DNA of 64,000 nt from Lycium barbarum (lineage: Eukaryota; Streptophyta; Magnoliopsida; Solanales; Solanaceae): positions 20,902,203-20,966,202 of the forward strand of contig NC_083341.1 in NCBI RefSeq assembly GCF_019175385.1, given 5' to 3'. A program made the position numbers and the translations under genes. This document shows, piece after piece, positions 33,775-43,633 of the stretch; the stretch's first letter is position 1, and each line of letters begins with the position of its first letter. The notes beneath the pieces were generated by a model. That model was given only the letters and a program-made list of their open reading frames with translations. It did no database searches and was not told the origin of the DNA.

Positions 33775-34977
33775 TCATAGCTGATGGTACCCTGACCTTA
33801 GGTCCATCTTCGAGAAGCATTTAGCACCCTGTAGCTGGTCAAACAAATCATCAATTCTAGGCAATGGATATTTGTTCTTGATAGTCACCTTATTCAATTG
33901 TCGGTAGTCAATACACATTCTTAGTGAGCCATCCTTCTTGCGTACAAATAATACCGGTGCTCCCCATGGAGAAGTACTGGGCCTAATGAAGCCCTTGTCT
34001 AACAAGTCCTGCAATTGCACCTTCAATTCGCGCAACTCGGCGGGGGACATACGATAAGGGGGAATAGAGATCGGTTGCGTGTCCGGATACACATCAATCG
34101 CAAATTCAATTTCCCTTTCGGGAGGGAGGCCTGGTAATTCGTCGGGGAATACATCCTGAAATTCATTAACTACAGGAACGGATTGCAAAGTTGGCAGTTC
34201 AGCTTCAGTGCTCCTAACTCGAACCAAATGATAAATATAACCCTTAGAAATCATTTTTCGCGCCTTAAGGTAGGAAATAAACCTACCCTTTGGTGCTGGG
34301 GTATTGCCCATCCATTTAAGAACTGGTTCACCTGGAAACTGAAATTTTACAGTTTTGGACCAACATTCCACATTGGCATAGCAAGAGGCTAGCCAATCCA
34401 TTCCCATGATAGCGTCAAAGTCCACCATTTCTAACTCCACTAGATCAACAATTGTTTTACGACCACATATTGTAACCACACATCTACGATAAATTCGTCT
34501 TGCAATAACAGGTTCCTCAACCGAAGTAGAAACTAAGAAAGGCTTGGATAAAGATTCGGGCTTTATACCGAACTTATCCGCAATATAAGGTGTGATATAA
34601 GATAGCGTGGAACCTGGATCGATCAATGCACAAACATCATAAGAACAAATGGATAAAATACCCGTCACAACATCGGGAGACGACTCTAGATCCTGCCATC
34701 CTGCAAGTGCATAAATACGATTCTGGTTGCTGCCGGAAGCAGACACCTGACCTCTCCCCCTACCTCTACCTGCTGTGGCTAGAGAAGAACCTTGTCTAGG
34801 AGGGCGAACAGAAGATGAAGAACCTGCGATCGAACCTGTTGGCTGAGCTGGGCCTCCTCTACCAAGAGATGGACAGTTTCCCATAACATGACCAGGCTTC
34901 CCACAAGAGTAACACACCCCCATACCTTGGCGGCACTGGCCAGAGTGGCCTTTACCACACTGGTCACAACGGGGCAA
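33775..34977 (-). pseudogene. Element B CCHC knuckles, protease and reverse transcriptase N-terminal part
   Basis: 400 codons. Two zinc knuckles open the segment: C4-x2-C7-x3-H11-x3-C15 and C22-x2-C25-x4-H30-x4-C35, the second a standard gag CCHC box. The aspartic protease active site is D120-P-G-S ([12 protein letters not shown]). RT blocks follow from about residue 290: [40 protein letters not shown] and [13 protein letters not shown], the last carrying the first RT aspartate. It is cut from gag by a TAG near 34990 ([17 protein letters not shown]), a likely CAG to TAG change. Confidence 0.93.
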
Positions 34978-35283
34978 GAGAGGCCTTGCCTAGCTAGATT
35001 TTCCTCTGTAAGAAGGAACTGACGCTCTCGAGCTTCGACTCTGTCCAGAATAAGTGGGTCTATCATAACGCTGCCTCTGGAACCTGGAAGGTGCACTAAC
35101 CGCTGAAGGATTTGATCTTCTATAAGAATGGGGCCTATAATCTTCCTGATAAGCACCTGAATAACCTGCGGATCTGGCCCGCTTATAACTGCCCCTCCTC
35201 GGTTCTTTCTCAGTCCGTTGTCGGCTTTCAAGGTCCTCCAAATTTTGAGCGTACGCCTGAATATGAGCAATACCCATACCACT
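34978..35283 (-). pseudogene. Element B gag C-terminal linker
   Basis: Arg/Ser/Tyr-rich linker (YAQNLEDLESRQRTEKEP, later RFQRQRYDRPTYSGQSRSS) that normally joins the gag core to the CCHC box. Stops at both ends (TAG near 35283 and near 34990) isolate it. Both fit Gln codon CAG changed to TAG. Confidence 0.88.
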
Positions 35284-36036
35284 CTATAATGAAGCCATCA
35301 TACAATCCTTAATCAAGTGAGGCCCAAGTCCCGTCACAAAACGATGTACCCTATCTTCCATTTCAGCTAGCATCGTCGGGGCGTATCTAGCCAAGGAGTT
35401 AAACTTCAAACTATATTCCCAAACGCTCATATTATTCTGGCGAAGCAATAGAAATTCATCAGCTCTAGCTCTACGAACCTTAGCGGGCAGATAATGATCC
35501 AGAAAGGCTCTGGTGAATTCAGACCATACTGCTGGAGGTGCGTTCGGCCCTCTCGATTGCTGCCAAGACTCATACCATACCGCGGCCACATCCCACAGTC
35601 TATGAGAAGCTAGCTCCACTGATTCTGTGTCCGAAGCATGCATTACCCTCAAAGTGCGGCCCATTCGATCTATAAAATTCTGAGGGTCATCCTTCGGGTT
35701 TGTCCCCGTGAACACCGGAGGGTCCAAGGTATAAAAATCACGTACATGGGAACTAACAGCCCTATCTGGAAGGCTAGCCTGCCGCTGGGTTTGAGGAGCC
35801 ACCAATCTAGTCAATAACTGGACTGCGTCTCGCAAGTCCTGTTCTGTAGCAGCGGGGTGAGGAGCCGGAGGGTCTGGAGCCCTATCTTGCTCTTCTGCAC
35901 CTGATGTAGTAGAGGTAGCATGCGAGGGGGTAGCGCTATGAGCCTCGCTATGCCCTAACTCAGGTGGCGGTACTCGGCTCGGGCCTTCCCCGACAGTGCC
36001 CAGTATACTACTAACTTTCTTCTTTCTCGGAGGCAT
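35284..36036 (-). pseudogene. Element B gag core (Retrotrans_gag)
   Basis: Starts at ATG 36036 (MPPRKKKVSS). After a Pro/Ser/Ala-rich N-terminus comes the gag core: FYTLDPPVFTGTNPKDDPQNF, LWDVAAVWYESWQQ, WSEFTRAFLDHYLPAKVRRA and EYSLKFNSLARYAP. Gag proteins form the particle that packages element RNA. The frame is open for 250 codons and then hits TAG in place of a Gln codon. The 200-base leader between primer site and ATG ends in TTTTCAGCG, which resembles a splice acceptor; splicing of the leader is only a possibility. Confidence 0.93.
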
Positions 36037-36224
36037 CGCTGAAAATTAAACACGGAGGGATTAGATTGTTGTATTCTTAACTTGGCTCTATCGCACAATC
36101 TAGATAATGAAGAAAAGTATCTTCCTAAATGTCCTGTAGCCTCCTAGCTATAGATATGGTGCACGACATATCGATAACCAGGACTCTACTGGACACGGCT
36201 CATGGACATCCCTACGACTGAACC
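36037..36224 (-). other. 5' leader of element B
   Basis: Between primer site and gag. It shares blocks with the leaders of A (24225-24420) and C (47545-47737): AGGAGGCTACA, GTGTCCAGTAGAGTC and GTGCGATAGAGCCAAG in element orientation. Because it is kept between coding and non-coding elements it is a good candidate for an RNA packaging signal (inference). Confidence 0.65.
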
Positions 36225-36236
36225 GCTCTGATACCA
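36225..36236 (-). other. Primer binding site of element B (initiator tRNA-Met type)
   Basis: Reverse complement reads TGGTATCAGAGC, three bases after the 5' LTR end. Confidence 0.92.
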
Positions 36237-36239
36237 ATT

Positions 36240-36854
36240 TGTCACACCCCCAGTGAGGAGTATGACAGGCTCCGACCCGTAGGCCGAGAGTCACCTGGCT
36301 TAACTGTTACTTGGACATCACATACCATAACTCAAAGAACATCTGCTCGCGGAAAAGGGCCAACATAGAAATATTCGATAATTCAACATATATGTACATA
36401 TGCGAACCGGCAAGGTCGCTGCAACATAAAGTATATCATAAAGCCGACAAGGCTATCAGAACAATATCAAGAAGCCAAAACAAGGCCGACAAGGCCATAC
36501 ATAATATTTACATATCCCACAATGTCCATGCGTCTCTAAGAGTATACATATGAACATATATTATACTAACAGAAAAGTACCCAAAAGATAGCAAGCCCGG
36601 AGTAGTGGTACTTGCTAACACCGCTGAAGCTGGAAAATCCTACTACGGTTGCTCCTCGATGATTCTGTCAGAGCCTGCAGCACGAAATGCAGCGTCCCGG
36701 GCAATGGGACGTCAGTACGGATAAAAGTACTGAGTATGTAAGGCAGGAGGGTAACAACATAATTAAGATAAAATGTGACATTAATATAGGCAAAAGAAAA
36801 ACCGAACATCTGGAAGTAGCACAAAATGCAATGCATGATAAAATCATTTGTATG

Positions 36855-36912
<58 letters not shown>

Positions 36913-38596
36913 ACAAATAGTATCCATGCCCGGCCGTAAGGCTCGGTGTTATATATGTAAGATCATGCCCGGCCATTAAGGCTCGGTGTTTTCATCATTA
37001 GCCCGCGTCCGGGGCAATATCATAACATGCCCACTGCAGTGGTGTGCGCATTTACGCGCCATGCCCAGCCGACTATAGCGCGGCACGGTGTAGTAAAATA
37101 GTGCTTTACATTTATTCATACGTATATACCATTATTGATCTGGACCGGAAAAAAAAGAAACTGTGCAGGACTCCGCTTTCCTTCCGCGATGCGGACGGAA
37201 AGCGCAAAGTTCTGAGGCCTTCCGCTTTCCTTCCGCGATGCGGAAGGAAAGCCTGATCCTGGAGCTGATTTTGGATGAGAAGTCCATGATCTGGTCTTGG
37301 CCTTTCGGAGTGACATAAGGTCGGTAGCCTCTGAATAGCTTATGGAATTCGTATCGAGTCCAAAGGAGTAATTGATGATGATAAGTAAAATAATATTTCA
37401 AGAATAAATAAAATAACAAGACATTAAGATTTGAAATATAAGGCATGGCAATAGACTAGATTTGTTATGGAACGCTTGTGTTTATATTCTAGTTGGATTC
37501 GTGCCAAAGAAAGAGGGAAACGAACACCTTACATACCTTATCCGTCAAGCCACCACTTAAAGATTTCCTTATATCAAATCTTGCCCTTCACCCGAGCCTA
37601 TATATCGAGAAATATATCATTAATCATACTTTCATCGCATTTCCATCAACTTATAAGTACTAATTATGGAAAACTAATTTGGGTTACGAAAATTTGGGCA
37701 GCATCTCCCCTATATCATCGACTTCCTCCAAATACCAAAACAACTCCCAAACAATACCAACAACAACATCCTCAACATTATACAAGATAAATATATGTAT
37801 TTTCATCCAAAATTCTCTTCAAACCTCAATCCATAAGCCAACAACATCAACACAACAAACTATAACTTTTATTCTTGCAAATATTCCTTAATCAATGTTG
37901 ATAAAGAAAAAGATTCAATGATTCATACCTTATATTTACTAAAGTAGCAAGATCTTCAATATTCACTTCTTCCCAAGCTAACTCCAACACAAAATGAAAT
38001 TATAATCGCGTCTACACGTTGTACGGACCTCGATTAGTATTCCGTAGCTTGAAATTTACTCAAAATCCTCACTTCTATATGATATAAGAGCCCCTTTTGT
38101 TTGCTGAAAATTCTGGAATATTTTGGAGAGTTTTGATGAAGAAAAATGGGGTTTTAACCCCTTTTTATAGTGGCTAAGTCGGCAGTACTGTAGCAGCACT
38201 GTAGCGATTCTGTAGCAGCCCTGTTTCTGCTTTGTCAGCTCAGTTTGTAACGTTCATAATTCTCTACTCCGATGTCCTATCGACGAGCGGTTTGTTGCAT
38301 TAGAAACTAGACTCGACAAACTTCATTTTAGGATTTTTAAACACCTTAAAACTCCTAATATACATGGAGATATACCCCTCCAAAGCTGACTCAAAATTCT
38401 ATTTCAAATTTTCGACAAACTTATTTTTCTTGATTTGCTTGGTCCCAGAGTTTTCCATAGCTTATTATACGAACCTAAACCCTCGTAACCCTGATATAGA
38501 TGCATACAATCTCTCATATCGTAGGAAATGCTCCACGTCTAGACTTAAACAACTAACGCCTAATAGATTTCACGTACAAGACTACGAGGTGTAACA
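36240..38596 (-). repeat. 5' LTR of element B
   Basis: 2,357 bp, TGTCACACC on the plus strand to GGTGTAACA. It carries a (TA)n run (about 36858-36909), twin hairpins at 37171-37252, three or more CTGTAGC repeats near 38187-38225, and the shared module near 36709-36744 (GACGTCAGTAC on the plus strand). It matches the other B LTR closely outside the deletions in that copy. Confidence 0.93.
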
Positions 38597-38601
38597 ATCT
38601 C

Positions 38602-40434
38602 GTGGTCTATGCACGATTATTTCTCCGTCGATTTCTTGATTCTAACGTCGTGTTCCTTCGGATCCTAGCAAATCGGAGATTTCTTCAAAGAGAAGTAATG
38701 TGAAAAAAGAGTAGTTCTTGGCATATAAGGTAAGAATTCTTTTATTCTTGATATATTTAAGTTCGTCCAGGCCATAGCTAAATCGCGGGATGAGAAATAC
38801 GGAATTAATAGCGGGACATCGGATAAATTATTGTTGTTGTTGTGTAGGCTAATTTGAGGTATATTTTTGGGTTGTGTTGTAGCTTGAAATGGTTGGAGTA
38901 ACTTAAGTATATTGTTGTTGTTGTCATTGATAAAATTGGAGGAGTGTGTTTGATAAAAGTGTCTGGGCTTGTCGCTCATCGTGAAATGTTTGTGACTTAT
39001 TGTTGCTACATGGTATCTTGTTATTGATGTATATACACTTGCTAGATTGTTCTGGTTGTTGTTGATGAAAATGGAGTTTGGGAAAATGAGAAGAACAGGG
39101 GAGGTGCTGCCCATTTTGTTTTAGGATAAGTTAAAGTTTCATTATACGATTAAAAGAATCGTTTGTATAATTAACGATAGTATCATTGTTGTTAGATATA
39201 GATCGTGGAGCAGATACGAGTTGAGTTCTTGAGCCGTTGAGCTAAGACCAGGTATGTTAAGGCTATTCCCTTTTACTTCTTTTAGCATGATCCTATGAAA
39301 CGAACGACAAACGTATAAACTCCAAAAGTGACTCCTACTCTTAGAACATCAGAATGACATATATCCTTGTTTCCAAAGGCTATCTTTTTATATATTATTT
39401 CATATCTATAATTCCAAAGGCTTCACATATTGATATTAGTGCTTCTTAATAGTACTTGAGGATCTTACGTTTCTACATCATATCATCATATCATAAGAGT
39501 CTTATGAGTCTCACTGGCATTCATTTGCATCTATATATATGTATACATTATGTTACTGACACCGAGCCGCGCTATAGTCGGCTGGGTACGGTACGTAGAT
39601 GTGCAACCACTGATCAGTTGGCTATTCACACCGAGTCCCTTACTAAAGGGCCGGGTACGGTATATATTTACATTTTACCGAGTCCCTTACTAAAGGGCCG
39701 GGTATGGTATATATTTACATTTCACCGAGTCCCTTACTAAAGGGGTCGGGTATGGTATATATTTACACTTCTAGTCATTGCCTTTGGGGCTACTTACATT
39801 GTTATTCTCTGCCTTCGGGGCTATTCGTATTACAGGTAGTTTCTTGTACTTTCATTATGACTTATATCTCATTCTTTATGATTACTGCTGCCTTACATAC
39901 TCGGTACATTGTTCGTACTGACGTCTTTTCCTGGGGGCGCTGTGTTCACGCCACGCAGACCCAAATTATTTTGCACGAAAGATTATACAGGAGACTGACT
40001 ATAGGGTATTCCCAGGCTATCAGCTGGGTTGGCAAACTCCATTTCATTCGGAGTATAGCCGAGTCAAAGTATTTCTTTATGATTTGAGTTAGATGCATTA
40101 TGGGTATGTTGGGGCCCTGTCCCAAATTATGTTTTGATATCATGTTCTACATTAGAGACTTTTGCAGACAGAGTCATGTATATAGTATGTCAGTCTTGTA
40201 AGCGGCTATGTAAGCCGACATATCATTTTGCATTACTTTACGGACTCATATTATTACAGATTTTACTTGATTTAAGAAATACGAAAAGAATGTTTTGAAA
40301 AGCTTTCATTATGCATATCATTTTCATGATTAAGAGTCCAGTGAGATTATGAGTATAACGAGAACCAGCAGGTTCGCTCGGCCTTAAGTAAGGGTCGGGT
40401 GCCCATCATGCCCTACCTGGATTGGGGTGTGACA
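38602..40434 (+). repeat. Right (3') LTR of element A, part 2
   Basis: Resumes at CGTGGTCTATGC after the second ATCTC and matches 22362-24209 of the left LTR. It ends GGGTGTGACA at 40434, before target duplication ACTAT (40435-40439). Confidence 0.93.
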
Positions 40435-40821
40435 ACTATCTCAAAAACAGCAGCGTTCCGTTGTGTTGGAGCGAATGGGGATACTTCCGCACCAACAACA
40501 GAATACTTGAGGAGAAAGCAAGCCACGACAGATCCAAGCAATTGAGCAATCCAGTACAAAATAGTCCTACAAAAGGTAATGTGACCTCCCACAAAGGCAC
40601 CAAACGTGACAGCAGGGTTTACATGACCTCCAAATGCATGGTTTATCGCCGCCAATCAGCTGGGCTTGCAAATCGCCGCTCGTCAACCGAGATGATGCGG
40701 CAAAGCCTTCAGCGGCGAAAACATAAATAAGCATGGAAACGAATTCAGCTAAGGCAGCTTTGAGGGTATCAGGATGGGCGGCCTCTTTCAAATTTCCAAT
40801 GACAATTCTTGAACTCGGCAT
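40435..40821 (-). pseudogene. TIP aquaporin copy 5, 5' half
   Basis: Starts at ATG 40821 ([20 protein letters not shown]). It keeps helix 1 and, in another frame, the first NPA ([16 protein letters not shown]) up to FEIV at the insertion of element A. Relative to copy 2 it lacks 38 bp plus 2 bp near 40632-40652, which together shift the frame and remove part of helix 2. The copy was therefore dead independently of the retrotransposon. Confidence 0.9.
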
Positions 40822-41477
40822 GTTCTTTTTTCTTGAAGATGAAATGGTGTATGAGGTAATTAACTACTACTTAGTACTCTTTCGTTCTAGTTCTTGTTGT
40901 TTTCTTTCCAAATAGGCCTCTAACCTATATATAATGGACTAAATAAGAGCATGCATGATTAGACTGAACAATTATTCTATTGGAAAACACCCTCCACATT
41001 CTCTAAGGTAGCACTCTATTTCTGACGAATAATCTGGTTGACTTAGTAGTGAACCATTACCCACATGATTTCTACGCACACCATAATGATGTTGTAAACC
41101 GAATTAAATATAGTAACCAACTACTAATTATTTTATTAAACTAGTGCTGCACGCCTGCACGTGCATTTCATTTTACTACTTTACATTTTGCTACTGAATG
41201 TATAGATTCGGCGGAATCAAGTTCAGCATTTCATTGTGGAATTTACCTTGAAGGTTCTACTCAATACTCATATCTACCATTTATATGAGAAAGATTCTTA
41301 TCTTCTCCCTACTAGTAATTATCTTATGATGATATCTCAGCACATTCGTTAACTATTTTTCTATTTCACAAATGGAACTTTTTTTTCTTTTTTTTTTCTT
41401 TGTGCATCAGAAATAATTAAATAGTAGTAGAGTAACTAAAACCACTTTGTCATAAATTGCTCTAATACGTCAATCAT
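40822..41477 (-). promoter_or_regulatory. Upstream region of TIP copy 5
   Basis: Matches the upstream regions of copies 1 and 2 at lower identity. RY element CATGCATG at 40950-40957 and a TATA-like TATATATAA near 40927-40934 are kept. It ends at about 41477, where sequence from a LINE RNase H fragment begins. A second, diverged copy of 41093-41477 lies at 57838-58217. Confidence 0.65.
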
Positions 41478-41565
41478 TATGTCATTTCCTCTTGTAGCTC
41501 GTTGAACCATGTTTTTCAGCTTCTTGTTAGTGGTGGTCTTCTTCATAAACATGTCACTAATAATC
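41478..41565 (-). pseudogene. LINE RNase H fragment, second half, split by element C
   Basis: Minus-strand reading gives ISDMFMKKTTTNKKLKNMVQR-like residues that match the RNase H tail at 60838-60925. Element C is inserted after it with target duplication TAATC (41561-41565). The first half is at 55015-55345. Confidence 0.8.
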
Positions 41566-43595
41566 TGTCACACCCCTACGAGGAGTATGACGGGTTCCGA
41601 CCCGTAGGCCGGGAACCACTTGACTTATCCGTTACTTTGAACATTATAAACCATAACTCAAGAACACCTGCACGCAGAAAAGGCCCAACATAGGAATATC
41701 AGATCATTCAGCACATATGTACATATACGGACCGACAAGGTCGCCACAACACAGCGTATATCATAAAGCCGGCAAGGCTAACAGTAAAGTATCAAGAGCT
41801 CAAAATAAGGCCGACCAGGCCACCAATATATTATACCATAATATGAACCAGTGGAGCTACAAAACATCTAACTGTACACACACGTCTACGAGCCTCTACA
41901 TGGAATACAAATGATCATAAGGAAAATACCAAATAAACTGCAGCTCCGAAGAAAGTGGAGTGCTCCTGAGAATCTGCTGATAGAAGACCTACGGGTCTGA
42001 TCCGTCTCCCTGCCTACCTGCGGGCTTGAGCGCAGCGTCCACTAGAAGGGACGTCAGTACAAATAATGTACTGAGTATGTAAGGCATGAATAACAACATA
42101 ATATAGATATGAAAGGTAACATGGAATATGAGAGATAACCTGTACATCTGGATGCCTCATAAGGCGGATGTCATGCATGTTTAGCCTTAAAAAAACATTT
42201 TATACATATACATAGTATCATGCCCGGCCATTAAGGCTCGGTGTCATATATATAGTATCATGCCCGGCCATTAAGAAAAAAGTCATGCCTTTGAATCATG
42301 AACTCTAACTTTTGGAAGTAAGGAGGTTATGAAATATATGTAAGGAATTATAACATAGGAGTTTCTAGAAATAGGATCATCGTCATCACAAAACACATTT
42401 ATCTTTAGCATCATAAGAACTCCATGAATCATGAATCTCTAGCTTTTGAGAATAAGAATATTCTTGGAAAACATTTATGGATTCATATAGAGGGATCATG
42501 GGACATTTGGAAAACACCTATTGGACTCATAAGAAAGGAATCATGCCTTTAGAAGAAAGGGACTAGCCTTAACATACCTGGAAGATAATTTCTCGACTTC
42601 CAACTTACTTCCTGACTTGCAATCTACATATAAAACCATTCATACTATTGTTATGCTCATCATCATGCACTTGTCTCAAACCTTTAATTAAAATCCTTTT
42701 AGATTCTGTCGAAATTCGGGCAGTATCTCCCCTATTTATATGCCTAGCCCGAAATCATAATATCAACAACCAATCAACAACAACAATACCAACATCATCA
42801 ACACCATTATCCATACCAATATATTTCCTAAAACATCCCACACAATGTTTTCTAAATTTCTCAACTAACCAACTTGTGATACGACTATTTAATAACTTTA
42901 TTTCTGTAAATAAGCCGAAATTAATACCAATAAGGAGAAATTCATACCTTTTCCTTGTTAGAACAATAATCTCTCCAATATCCATCTTGAATCCAAGCCA
43001 AAATCCACCGCAATACGATACTATAAGCGTGACTATACGTTGTCCGGACCTCGATTAATACTCCGTAACTTGAAATTACTCAAAATCCTCACTTTTATAT
43101 GATATATAGGCTCTCATATGTTTGATGAACTCTCTAGAGCATTTGGGAAATTTTTTGTGAAGAAAAAATGGAGTTTTGCCCCTTATATAGTGTGCCAAAG
43201 TTGGCATTACTGTAGCGTCACTGTAGCACCACTGTCGACCTACTCTGTCCGCCTAACTTGTAACGTCCATAATTCTCTACTCTGACGGCGTATCGACGAG
43301 CGGTTTGTTGCGTTAAAAACTAGACTCGACGAAATCTTCCGAAACTCTCCATACATGATATTTATCACTAATCATACTTGACAATGGTCATGTCCTTTGG
43401 TTCCAAGGTTGTCATTCCCAGTTACGACTTACAAGATCATAATTCATCTTTTACTTAAACAATATACTTAATAATGTTTCGTTCCTCACACTCCAAAGTA
43501 GTTTTACCTAGCCATAGCTCGACATACTTACATTCAAATTTAACCAGTGCTTCTCCGAGGTACGGGGTGTAACATTGAAAGTGTGGGGTGTAACA
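41566..43595 (-). repeat. 3' LTR of element C (shortened)
   Basis: 2,030 bp against about 2,759 bp for the other LTR without the CACTA insert. One deletion joins CATTAAG to AAAAAAGTCATGCC near 42275, another lies near 43332. It ends with a doubled GGGGTGTAACA (43564-43595), as the other LTR does. ACTGTAGC repeats lie near 43208-43235. Confidence 0.9.
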
Positions 43596-43633
43596 TTCTC
43601 CCCCTCTTCAAAAACATTCGTCCTCGAATGTTG
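43596..43633 (-). other. Polypurine tract and hairpin of element C
   Basis: TTCTCCCCCTCTTC on the plus strand is the purine tract on the element strand. AACATTCGTCCTCGAATGTT at 43613-43632 is the perfect hairpin seen in element A. Confidence 0.88.

Larger units (their letters stand above)
29314..38596 (-). mobile_element. Element B: Ty3/gypsy chromovirus (Tekay/Del-like) with decayed gag-pol
   Basis: 9,283 bp bounded by TGTCACAC and GTGTAACA, with target duplication ATCTC at 29309-29313 and 38597-38601, inside element A's right LTR. In element orientation: 5' LTR 36240-38596, primer site 36225-36236, gag from 36036, CCHC knuckles and protease, RT, RNase H, integrase, a C-terminal chromodomain ending at 31208, hairpin and polypurine tract, and 3' LTR 29314-30974. 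Gene order (integrase after RNase H) and the chromodomain place it in Ty3/gypsy chromoviruses. At least six in-frame stops and one frameshift make this copy inactive for protein. Confidence 0.95.
21348..40434 (+). mobile_element. Element A: complete non-autonomous LTR element inserted in TIP copy 5, carrying nested element B
   Basis: Flanked by ACTAT at 21343-21347 and 40435-40439. Left LTR 21348-24209, primer site 24213-24224, internal region 24210-28296 and right LTR 28297-40434, which is interrupted by element B. Without the nested 9,288 bp the element is about 9.8 kb. The LTRs (2,862 and 2,850 bp) differ by scattered substitutions and small indels only, so insertion is fairly recent. The 4.1-kb internal region has no gag or pol reading frame, as in large retrotransposon derivatives (LARDs). 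It must have been moved by proteins from another element. Confidence 0.93.

Noticed and set aside
38602..40434. Separate solo LTR of the A type
   Set aside because: It is the second part of A's right LTR, interrupted by element B; the ATCTC duplications and alignment to 22362-24209 prove continuity.
42648..43058. 136-codon frames in the two C LTRs (also 53911-54321), and the similar frame at 6198-6575 in the D LTR
   Set aside because: Similar because the LTRs are; rich in Asn/Thr/Ile from microsatellite-like sequence; no domain and breaks are tolerated between copies.
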